Source: DATGIQ01 sp035295665
GTDB lineage: Bacteria > Planctomycetota > Planctomycetia > Gemmatales > Gemmataceae
Direction: 5' to 3'
Assembly (NCBI GenBank): GCA_035295665.1
Contig: DATGIQ010000246.1
Coordinates: forward strand, 1-13,672
DNA length: 13,672 bases
The number at the start of each line of letters is the position of its first letter. The first letter of the stretch is position 1. The notes below the pieces were generated by a model. It was given only the letters and a program-made list of their open reading frames with translations, was not told where the DNA came from and did not search any database. The position numbers and the translations under genes are program-made. Shown here in pieces: positions 7,293 to 13,672 of the stretch.

Positions 7293-8585
7293 GTGAGTGA
7301 GTCCCAACCTGCTGAAGACATCCCCTTCCAGGCCCGCGCCCCGGCAGCTAGCCAGAACCGCGATCTGTTTCGAGTCCTGGAAGTCTCTCGCCAGCTCGCG
7401 GCCACGCCAGACTTGCAGACACTCCTGGAGATCGTCGAGAAATCTTCCTTGGAGGTCCTGGATTGCGAGCGGGCCAGTGTTTTTCTCCACGACCGCACCA
7501 CCGACGAACTGTACAGCCGCGTGGCTACCGGTGGGCAGCAGGTGCGGTTTTCCACGCAGGCGGGCATCGCGGGGCAAGTCTTTCGCACCGGCGCCGTCAT
7601 CAATGTTCCCGACGCCTATGCCGATCCGCGCTTCAACGCGGCGATCGATCGCCGAACCGGCTTCCGGACCCGCAACCTGCTGACGTGCCCGCTGTTTAGC
7701 TGGGATAACACCATCCTGGGCGTTCTCCAACTCCTCAACAAACGGGACGGTCCCTTTGAAGCCTGGCACGAAGCCCTCGCCAAGACATTGAGTGCCCAGG
7801 CTGGAGTCGCGGTGCAACGGCAGCTGTTGTTCGAGGAGATTGCGACCAAACGGCGGTATGAGTACAACCTGGCCATCGCGCGCAAGATTCAGCAGGGACT
7901 CCTGCCCAAACGGTCGCCGTCTCTGGAAGGCTTCGATATCGCCGGTTGGAGCCGGCCGGCGGATGAGACCGGTGGGGATTTCTTTGATTTTCAGGAGCTC
8001 TCCGCCGGCAACTTGGCCATCACCCTGGCCGATGTCGCCGACCATGGGATTGGGCCCGCGCTCCTGGCGGCTGAATGCCGGGCGCTGGTCCGGGCGAGCT
8101 GGTCTCACAGCGGAGAATTGGATCGCATCGTTTCCCTGGTCAACCAGCTCCTTGCGGCCGATGTACCGGATGGCGGTTTCGTGACCGCGTTTTTCGGCTT
8201 GCTACAGCGAACGGGCAATCGCCTGTGCTACATTTCCGCGGGCCAGGGACCGATTTTGCATTTTCAGGAGACGGACGGTACGGTCCGCGAGTTGGCAACT
8301 CAGGGAGTTCCGCTCGGGCTGGTGCCGGATTTTGGTTACGAAGTGCCGGTCGAGCTGACCCTGTCGCCGGGGGACTTGGTCGTGCTCCTGACGGATGGGT
8401 TCTACGAATGGTCGGACGCGGAAGGAAAGCAGTTCGGAACCGAGAAGATGCGCGAGTTGATTCGCTTGCAACACCACTTGCCTGCGGGAGACGTGATCCG
8501 AACCCTGCACGAAGCCGTGCTCGGTTTTGCGGGCGCGAGTCCGCAACGCGACGATCTCACGGCGGTGGTGATCAAGAAACTTTGA
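7293..8585 (+). CDS. GAF domain plus SpoIIE-type PP2C protein phosphatase
   Basis: This 430-residue cytoplasmic protein would remove phosphate from Ser/Thr residues under control of a sensory GAF domain. Numbered from the GTG at 7293, GAF covers about 28-180, with the AGIAGQVFRTG and NVPDAYADPRF stretches typical of phosphatase- and kinase-linked GAFs. A linker with IQQGLLPKR follows at about 199-207. The PPM catalytic domain covers about 210-430. Metal-binding motifs are intact: GGDFFDF (227-233), LADVADHGIGPALLAA (245-260), LTDGFYEW (366-373) and RDDLTAVVIK (419-428). GGGAG lies seven bases before the GTG. The kinase gene on the same strand begins 185 bp downstream, so the natural reading is that this phosphatase opposes that kinase. 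Many such RsbU-like proteins act on anti-sigma antagonist proteins, but none is encoded nearby. Confidence 0.92.
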   Translation: MSESQPAEDIPFQARAPAASQNRDLFRVLEVSRQLAATPDLQTLLEIVEKSSLEVLDCERASVFLHDRTTDELYSRVATGGQQVRFSTQAGIAGQVFRTGAVINVPDAYADPRFNAAIDRRTGFRTRNLLTCPLFSWDNTILGVLQLLNKRDGPFEAWHEALAKTLSAQAGVAVQRQLLFEEIATKRRYEYNLAIARKIQQGLLPKRSPSLEGFDIAGWSRPADETGGDFFDFQELSAGNLAITLADVADHGIGPALLAAECRALVRASWSHSGELDRIVSLVNQLLAADVPDGGFVTAFFGLLQRTGNRLCYISAGQGPILHFQETDGTVRELATQGVPLGLVPDFGYEVPVELTLSPGDLVVLLTDGFYEWSDAEGKQFGTEKMRELIRLQHHLPAGDVIRTLHEAVLGFAGASPQRDDLTAVVIKKL

Positions 8586-8701
8586 GGCGGCGCCTGCTGA
8601 AGATGGCCATTTTGATTTCGCGGCGGTTCGCGGAGCCCACGCGCTTCTGCCAACCACCGCTAAACGACGAGCCGAGGCGCGTGATTTCAGAAGCGTGGTT
8701 C

Positions 8702-8731
8702 TTGCAGCTTTTCGGTGCTTGCTGTTACGAT
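8702..8731 (+). promoter_or_regulatory. Candidate promoter for the Cache-kinase gene
   Basis: TTGCAG (8702-8707) and TACGAT (8726-8731) are separated by 18 bases. Transcription would start near 8738, about 33 bases before the ATG at 8771. The -35 box is identical to the one proposed for the phosphatase gene at 7212. Confidence 0.4.
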
Positions 8732-8770
8732 AGGGCGCTGCAATCAGGCTCGCGCACAGGATTGTCGAGG

Positions 8771-11083
8771 ATGCCCCTCATGATTGACCAGCAGACCCAG
8801 GTCATGGGAGTCGACCAGCGGACCCAGGCAAAAGAGGCCAGTTCCCAGCGAGCGCCCATGGTCGTGCCCGGCTACACGCTGGAGCGGATGCTGGATAAGG
8901 GCTCGTTCGGCGAAGTCTGGTTAGCACTCGACCACAATACCGGTGTCACCCGGGCGATCAAGTTCTACGCCCATCAAGGCGGGCTCGATCTGCCGCTGCT
9001 CTCGCGCGAAGTCGATAAGCTTCGTCTGCTTGCCAGCAATCGCTACGTCGTTCAACTCTACGAGGTCGGTTGGAAAGCAGATCCGCCCTACTACGTCATG
9101 GAGTACCTGAAAAACGGGTCCCTGGAGGACCGGTTAAGCGAGGTATCCATGCCCATGGCCGAAGCCGTCGAGCTTTTTCGGAAGATCGTCGAGGGAATGG
9201 CCCGCGCCCATGACAAAGGCATTCTGCACTGCGACCTCAAGCCGGCCAATATTCTCCTCGATGAAGACCTGAACCCGCGCCTGGCGGATTTTGGCCAGGC
9301 CCGGCTGTCGCATGAGAAAATGCCGGCGCTGGGAACGCTGTTTTACATGCCGCCCGAGCAAACGCGCCGCCAAGCGGTTCCCGATGTCCGCTGGGATGTG
9401 TATGCCCTGGGAGTGATCCTGTACCGGATGATCACGGGCTGCCTTCCCTATCACACCGAAGAAATGGCCCAGACGATCCAGCAGGGAGTCAGCGCGGAAG
9501 AGCGCATGGCCCGTTATCGCCGGTGCCTCCGCAAATCCTCTCCGCCACGCGCCCACCACAAGGTCCCTGGTGCCGACAAAGCCTTACGAACGATCATTGA
9601 CCACTGCCTGGCCATGGACCCGAACCACCGGTATCCGAACGTTCGTGCCATTCTCAATGCCCTCGATAAGCGCGCCGAGCAGGCCGGTCGACGGCAGCGC
9701 TGGACGTTCGGGGCCATCCTGCCGGCTCTCTTGCTGGCCGGGCTGGCGTACATTGTCACGACCAGTTTCGCAAAGGCAGTGTCGGAGTCCCGGGAAGCGG
9801 TGATCGCCGGTGTCCAGAACGGCAACCGGTTCGCTGCCCAGTTCGTGGCCGAGGCGGTCGCCCGCCAGATCGACCAACGGCTGCGGATTCTGGAGAATGA
9901 AGCGTCGGACGATGAGTTCCGCACCTTGCTGCGGCAAGCCCGCGGCCGGCCGCTGGAGTCGCCGCCGCGGCAAGCACTACAGGAGCGCACCCGGCAGTTC
10001 TACAGCCGATATCGGCAGACGGCCGAGGCCTATTTCTGGTTTGTGGACGATGCCACGGGAGTAGAACTGGCCCTTAGCCCCATCGAGAGCGATTCGAAAA
10101 CGTTGCCCACCATCGGCCGCAATTTTGCATTCCGTGATTATTTTCATGGTCTGGGGGGCGATCTGGACCCGACGAAGGGCGAACAACCCAAGCCGATCCG
10201 GCATTCCCATTTATCGCGGGTCTACCGCAGCGCGGCGACGAACACGCTGATGGTAGCGTTTTCGGTCCCGGTGTGGAGTCATGAGGACGAAGCGCTGCGG
10301 GAGCCGGACCCCTTGGGTGTTCTGGGCATGTCCGTTGAGCTGGGCTCGTTCAAGGTGGTTTCCCGTGAGGCAGTTTCCTGGCAAGGGATCTCCCAGACCC
10401 GAGAATGGGTCTTGGTGGATCTCGAAAAGAACCCGAATCTGAAAAACGCGACGGGGCTGATTTTGCAGCATCCCGGATTGAAGCCCCTCAGCGAGGCGGC
10501 AGGGGAAAGCCCGCCATACTTGTCCGAGCAGGATGTCCAACGCTTTCAACAGCTCCGCCACCATGCCGCCAACCGGGTGCACGTTCCCGACGCAGCGTGG
10601 TTGAATGACTATTACACCGATCCCGTTGGGGGAACAGAAAGTGGTCGATGGCTGGCTGCCTTTGAGCCCGTCTTCGTGAAGGGACGGACCAGGAAAGGAG
10701 AGGAGAGAATCAGGAATCCGGGCTGGGGCGCCCTGGTGCAGGCACGCTACGATGAAGCCGTGGATCCCGTCAACCAATTGGCCGGCGGTCTTCTCCGGCT
10801 CAAGTTGATGGCCGTGGTCTTGTTCATCGGCATTGTGCTGCTCTTTTGGGGCTGCATGCTCATGCTGGAAGCATCCTTCCGTGCGCGCCTGCTGGCATTC
10901 GTAGGGTTAAGGCCGCGGCTGCCAACGCTCGGTTCCGGCCGCACTCCCGATGCCTTGTCTCCCGCCGCGGTCGATTCCCACAATCCAGGCGGCAATTCTC
11001 CCCCCGTCCAGAGCACTGTGGTGGAAGGCGCCGCTTCGGCGCCGGGGAAGCACGCGGACAGGGACCATGCACGTCCGAGTTAA
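8771..11083 (+). CDS. Transmembrane Ser/Thr kinase with extracytoplasmic Cache-type sensor, non-RD
   Basis: This 770-residue receptor kinase has a cytoplasmic kinase domain at about 35-300, then a membrane span (313-333), an extracytoplasmic region (334-677), a second span (678-699) and a 71-residue tail rich in Pro, Ser and Gly. Kinase residues seen are KGSFGEV (43-49), Lys64 (AIK), Glu80, HCDLKPAN (153-160), DFG (173-175) and PPE (194-196). HRD is changed to HCD, the first glycine of the loop is Asp42, and APE is PPE, but all phosphotransfer residues remain. The outer region looks like a dCache/PDC sensor: YFWFVDDATG (421-430), IGRNFAFRDYFHG (448-460), HLSRVYRSA (480-488), FSVPVW (497-502) and LGVLGMSVEL (515-524). 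An ATG at 8780 is an equally good start (GAGGA eight bases upstream). The frame stays open upstream into the phosphatase gene without a credible start. The cyclase gene follows after 17 bp, so the two are cotranscribed. Confidence 0.9.
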   Translation: MPLMIDQQTQVMGVDQRTQAKEASSQRAPMVVPGYTLERMLDKGSFGEVWLALDHNTGVTRAIKFYAHQGGLDLPLLSREVDKLRLLASNRYVVQLYEVGWKADPPYYVMEYLKNGSLEDRLSEVSMPMAEAVELFRKIVEGMARAHDKGILHCDLKPANILLDEDLNPRLADFGQARLSHEKMPALGTLFYMPPEQTRRQAVPDVRWDVYALGVILYRMITGCLPYHTEEMAQTIQQGVSAEERMARYRRCLRKSSPPRAHHKVPGADKALRTIIDHCLAMDPNHRYPNVRAILNALDKRAEQAGRRQRWTFGAILPALLLAGLAYIVTTSFAKAVSESREAVIAGVQNGNRFAAQFVAEAVARQIDQRLRILENEASDDEFRTLLRQARGRPLESPPRQALQERTRQFYSRYRQTAEAYFWFVDDATGVELALSPIESDSKTLPTIGRNFAFRDYFHGLGGDLDPTKGEQPKPIRHSHLSRVYRSAATNTLMVAFSVPVWSHEDEALREPDPLGVLGMSVELGSFKVVSREAVSWQGISQTREWVLVDLEKNPNLKNATGLILQHPGLKPLSEAAGESPPYLSEQDVQRFQQLRHHAANRVHVPDAAWLNDYYTDPVGGTESGRWLAAFEPVFVKGRTRKGEERIRNPGWGALVQARYDEAVDPVNQLAGGLLRLKLMAVVLFIGIVLLFWGCMLMLEASFRARLLAFVGLRPRLPTLGSGRTPDALSPAAVDSHNPGGNSPPVQSTVVEGAASAPGKHADRDHARPS

Positions 11084-11100
11084 TCCAGTGTAGCCGCACG

Positions 11101-12882
11101 ATGGCCAAATTAATTGCGACAGGATTGGTTTCGGGCAAGAAATGGCAAAAGTCACTGCCGGAGAACCAGTGCCTGACCTTGGGCCGGGATGCCCAGCTGT
11201 GGGCCGTGCCCTGGGACGCATTCATCTCACGGCAGCACGCTGAGCTGATCTGGCGGGATGGCCGGCTCGAGGTGCGCCGATTGGCCAACGCCTGCAACCC
11301 GATCTTTTGCAATGGGGAGGAAGTAACGCAACTTCGCCTCAAGCCCGGCGAATCGTTTGTAATCGGCCAGACTCGTTTTACGCTGGCCAACGATCCCGAT
11401 CAGCAGCCCGTGCTCGCCGAACGCAGCGTCAGCGCCCAGGAGTTGCAAAGCCTTCCCTTTCGGAATGCTTCGTACCGGCTTGATGTGTTGAGCCGACTCC
11501 CCGATGTCATCGCCGGCGCCAGCGATGAACGCGACCTGTCCGAGCGGGTCGTGAACATGCTCTTGGCCGGTATTCCGGCTGCCCAGGCCATCGCCCTGGT
11601 GGCCATCGAATCGCCTGCCCAGGAAGAAAGCATGGTGCGCGTTCTGCACAAGGAGAGCCGGCTCGTTCTGGGAGAGGACTTCCAACCGAGCGAGCGGCTC
11701 ATCCGCGTGGCCGTTCGCCGGCAGGAGACGGTCTTGCACGTCTGGGGTCAGGACGCGGCACCGGCGGATTCGGGACTACTCGAGCTTACCCAGGCCGGCA
11801 ACGAGGATTGGGCGTTTTGCACGCCGGTGCGCGGGGAGAGGCGCGGCAACTGGGCGATTTATGTAACCGGCCGTCTGACACAAGAGACCGCGGCCACCGT
11901 GCGTAGTCCTTGGGAAGACAACGCCTTGGGCGACGATTTCAAGTTTACCGAACTGGTGGCGGCGATCCTGGGGTCGCTGCGCCAGGTTCAGCGGCTCCAG
12001 CGCGACCAGGCCAGTCTGCGGCACTTCTTTTCGCCGGCCGTCATCCGCACCTTGAGCGATAACGACCCGGATGTGGTCCTGAAACCGCGCGAAGAGGAAG
12101 TGACCGTGCTCTTTTGCGATCTGCGGGGCTTCTCCAAGATCGCCGCCGAAGCGTCGGATTTGATGGGACTGCTGGAACGGATCAGCAAAGCGCTCAGCGT
12201 GATGACGCAGAATATCCTTGACCAGGGCGGCGTCGTGGGCGATTTTCATGGAGATGCGGCCATGGGATTCTGGGGTTGGCCGCTCACGCAGCCGGACGGC
12301 GTGAAGCGGGCCTGCATGGCTGCCCTGGGCATTCGCACGCAATTCGAAATCAACGCCCGGCGCCCCGACCATCCCCTGGCTGCCTTCCGGGCCGGCATTG
12401 GCATCGGTACCGGCCGGGCTGTTGCCGGCAAAATCGGCGCCATCGATCAGGTCAAGATCACGGTCTTCGGTCCGATCGTCAACCTCGCTTCCCGTCTGGA
12501 AGGGATGACCAAGATCTTTCGTGCTCCCATCCTGATGGATGAGAAGACCGCCCAGCTAGCAAAAGAGCAGGTGCCGCCCAGCCTGGCCCGCCAGCGGCGT
12601 TTGGCCAAGGCGCTTCCGTTGGGGCTGAAGGAGCCGCTGGTGATCAGTGAGCTGTTGCCCCCGCTGTTGGAGTATCCGCTCCTGACCGATGCCCATGTCG
12701 CCGACTACGAGGCTGCCGTGGATGCATTTATGGCCGGGGATTGGTGTAAGACGCTGGAGCTGTTCAATCGGGTGCCGGCGGAGGATCGGTGCAAGGATTA
12801 CTTGATGATGTTTATCGCCGAGAATGACCGGACGCCGCCGCCGGGCTGGGATGGCGTGCTCGTGATGAAGAGCAAAACCTAG
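11101..12882 (+). CDS. FHA-GAF-class III nucleotidyl cyclase
   Basis: This 593-residue protein has three modules. An FHA domain (about 10-97) shows LGRD (27-30) and ISRQHAE (42-48), the phospho-threonine-binding core; the usual STNG loop is replaced by ACNPIFCNG (64-72). A GAF-like region covers about 125-258. After a coiled linker (285-310) comes the class III cyclase homology domain (330-490). Both metal aspartates are present: Asp340 in FCDLRGF and Asp385 in HGDAAMGFWG. Thr454 sits in KITVFG, and Asn461 and Arg465 of VNLASR, which stabilise the transition state, are kept. The position that normally holds the adenine-selecting Lys is Asp381. A C-terminal region of about 100 residues follows. 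No membrane span is seen. The start lies 17 bases after the kinase stop and has no clear ribosome site, which suggests translational coupling. The reaction is NTP to cyclic NMP and pyrophosphate; substrate identity is uncertain. Confidence 0.9.
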   Translation: MAKLIATGLVSGKKWQKSLPENQCLTLGRDAQLWAVPWDAFISRQHAELIWRDGRLEVRRLANACNPIFCNGEEVTQLRLKPGESFVIGQTRFTLANDPDQQPVLAERSVSAQELQSLPFRNASYRLDVLSRLPDVIAGASDERDLSERVVNMLLAGIPAAQAIALVAIESPAQEESMVRVLHKESRLVLGEDFQPSERLIRVAVRRQETVLHVWGQDAAPADSGLLELTQAGNEDWAFCTPVRGERRGNWAIYVTGRLTQETAATVRSPWEDNALGDDFKFTELVAAILGSLRQVQRLQRDQASLRHFFSPAVIRTLSDNDPDVVLKPREEEVTVLFCDLRGFSKIAAEASDLMGLLERISKALSVMTQNILDQGGVVGDFHGDAAMGFWGWPLTQPDGVKRACMAALGIRTQFEINARRPDHPLAAFRAGIGIGTGRAVAGKIGAIDQVKITVFGPIVNLASRLEGMTKIFRAPILMDEKTAQLAKEQVPPSLARQRRLAKALPLGLKEPLVISELLPPLLEYPLLTDAHVADYEAAVDAFMAGDWCKTLELFNRVPAEDRCKDYLMMFIAENDRTPPPGWDGVLVMKSKT

Positions 12883-12929
12883 CCCGTCGGACTGCCGCCG
12901 TCGTCTTGCAACGCGGCAGCAACAGGGCT
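12881..12929 (+). terminator. Two-step hairpin after the cyclase stop
   Basis: CTGCCGC (12892-12898) pairs with GCGGCAG (12913-12919) around a 14-base loop. It is nested within AGCCC (12881-12885) pairing with GGGCT (12925-12929). The structure begins inside the stop codon of the cyclase gene. No T-run follows, so it may be a weak terminator or a 3'-end stabiliser. Confidence 0.4.
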
Positions 12930-12937
12930 GTCAAGTG

Positions 12938-12969
12938 AAGTTAACAGGAGAGGATCGACCTGTTAACTT
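12938..12969. repeat. Perfect 11-bp inverted repeat with GTTAAC arms
   Basis: AAGTTAACAGG (12938-12948) is the exact reverse complement of CCTGTTAACTT (12959-12969), with a 10-base loop. The right arm runs into a short T-run (12968-12971), so it could act as a terminator downstream of the cyclase. A protein-binding palindrome is equally possible. Confidence 0.7.
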
Positions 12970-13012
12970 TTCGAAACACTCCTGCATCGAGGCAAGGTTT
13001 TTCCTCTCCTGT
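12944..13012. repeat. Second 11-bp inverted repeat sharing an arm with the first
   Basis: ACAGGAGAGGA (12944-12954) is the exact reverse complement of TCCTCTCCTGT (13002-13012). The left arm overlaps the left arm and loop of the 12938-12969 hairpin by 11 bases, so the two stems could not form together. Confidence 0.6.
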
Positions 13013-13309
13013 CCGATTCCCGTGCCGTGGGGCAAGCCGTTGGGGGAGAACAATATCCGCTTGACCTGGCAGTCTTACAGGAAGCGCGCCGGGAATGCGG
13101 CATCGGTTTTGCACCCTCCTTGCATCCGCAGTTGATGCTCGAACGGATTGTAGATCCTTCCCCATCGCCCGGGTGGAGGATGGCTCCGTGTGCGTTCCTT
13201 TTTGACAGTGCTCGGCGCCGCCGCGGCGTGGCTTGTCTCAAAGAGCGCCGACAGGGCCGTACTTGCGCACCACCAGAGCCCAGCGTCGGAGTTGGGCGCC
13301 TATTGCTGA

Positions 13310-13335
13310 GGGGCCGCTCGACTCGCAGCGGCCCC
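13310..13335 (+). promoter_or_regulatory. GC-rich hairpin just upstream of the exported-protein start
   Basis: GGGGCCGCT (13310-13318) pairs perfectly with AGCGGCCCC (13327-13335) around an 8-base loop. It ends 26 bases before the ATG at 13362 and has no T-run. It would lie in the 5' leader, where it could affect mRNA stability or translation. It could alternatively be the terminator of an upstream transcript. Confidence 0.45.
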
Positions 13336-13361
13336 CTGACTCGCTCTCGCGTGAGGATGAC

Positions 13362-13672
13362 ATGAATCGCACAGCAGGATGGCTCGCGCTGGCTCTCATC
13401 GTGGCCACGGCGCCCGGAGCGGTCCGGGCCGACTTCATCTACGGCGGCCAGGCGTATGGTGCTTTCTCCCCGGGAGTTGTTGATCCGCCGATTGCGGCGA
13501 CGGGAGCGCTCCCTGCCACAGGCGGCGTCCTTACTGCACACTTGCCCAACTTCAGTTTCATGGGAGTGGTCACCAGTGGTGCGCTCGATGCCCAGACCAT
13601 GGGGGTCGGCGGCGTGGCGAGCTCGGATGCCTCTGTTGCGACGTTCCACGCAGACTTGCGCGCGATCGGCAT
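13362..13672 (+). CDS. Exported protein, choice-of-anchor P-like (partial, 3' end outside window)
   Basis: The ATG at 13362 is preceded by GAGGA at four bases. The first 103 codons are open to the window end. Residues 1-23 make a classic signal peptide: MNRTAGW, a hydrophobic Leu/Ala/Val core, and AVRA before Asp24. The mature part is rich in Gly, Ala, Val and Thr with few charges. It contains GGQAYGAF, then LPATGG (51-56) followed by VLTAHLPNF. This resembles the opening of choice-of-anchor P type surface proteins, which often end in a PEP-CTERM or related tail. The C-terminus is not visible, so anchoring cannot be judged. Export is well supported; the family name is tentative. Confidence 0.7.
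   Translation, partial: MNRTAGWLALALIVATAPGAVRADFIYGGQAYGAFSPGVVDPPIAATGALPATGGVLTAHLPNFSFMGVVTSGALDAQTMGVGGVASSDASVATFHADLRAIG

Larger units (their letters stand above)
12883..13361. other. 479-bp intergenic region between the cyclase and the exported-protein gene
   Basis: Besides the hairpins listed separately, I see no gene here. Open frames in both strands are arginine-rich chance frames without ribosome sites. A TTGACA at 13202-13207 has no -10 partner at 16-19 bases. The promoter of the gene at 13362 should lie in this stretch, but I cannot place it. Confidence 0.5.

Noticed and set aside
8075..8770. Large 5' extension of the Cache-kinase reading frame into the phosphatase gene
   Set aside because: The frame is open, but it lies in another phase of the conserved phosphatase catalytic domain and has no ribosome site. 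The composition is typical of a shadow frame, and the kinase begins naturally at 8771/8780.
11101..12882. Pycsar-type antiphage cyclase system
   Set aside because: The altered base-selecting residue made me consider it, but no TIR or transmembrane effector gene is adjacent. The FHA-GAF architecture and neighbouring kinase, phosphatase and phosphodiesterase indicate housekeeping or environmental signalling.
13027..13365. Plus-strand frame ending in an ATGA overlap with the exported-protein start
   Set aside because: The overlap suggests coupling, but the product is arginine-rich and resembles no family. It runs through the GC hairpin and lacks a ribosome site, so it looks like a chance frame.

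Overview
The window looks like chromosomal DNA from a member of the Planctomycetota. The grounds are the GC-rich sequence, two large membrane-linked Hanks-type Ser/Thr kinases, PEP-CTERM secreted proteins, and signalling proteins that stack FHA, GAF, PP2C, Cache and nucleotidyl cyclase domains. I infer the phylum from domain content, not from a marker gene. I see no rRNA, tRNA, CRISPR array, transposase or phage gene.

Left part (1-5110). A 190-bp piece at the left edge is a diverged copy (181/190 bases) of an internal part of the kinase gene at 1436-3088, and it breaks off abruptly at 190. Next is a secreted protein made of six HAF-type repeats with a PEP-CTERM sorting tail (444-1445). It converges on, and overlaps by 10 bp, a Ser/Thr kinase with a polytopic membrane tail (1436-3088, minus). 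That kinase lies just downstream of a class III fructose-1,6-bisphosphatase gene (3152-5110, minus), probably in one operon.

Middle (5111-7292). A 437-bp gap with no recognised gene separates fbp from the divergent 6-phosphogluconolactonase gene pgl (5548-6255, plus). Convergent to pgl is a class II cyclic-nucleotide phosphodiesterase (6283-7053, minus). A 239-bp divergent promoter region (7054-7292) lies between it and the signalling genes to the right.

Right part (7293-12882). Three plus-strand genes follow one another: a GAF plus SpoIIE-type PP2C phosphatase, a transmembrane Ser/Thr kinase with an extracytoplasmic Cache-type sensor, and an FHA-GAF-class III nucleotidyl cyclase. With the phosphodiesterase, the locus has a kinase, a phosphatase, a phospho-threonine-binding cyclase, and an enzyme that would remove the cyclic nucleotide. 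I infer that they form one sensor-to-second-messenger circuit. Two features are unusual: the cyclase has Asp where the adenine-selecting Lys is expected, and the kinase is a non-RD type (HCD instead of HRD).

Right edge (12883-13672). A 479-bp intergenic stretch holds several inverted repeats, two of which would compete as RNA hairpins. It is followed by the start of another exported protein (13362 onward, cut by the window end) resembling the choice-of-anchor P type.

Several genes appear to use GTG starts or internal ATG starts; I chose these from Shine-Dalgarno spacing and promoter position.
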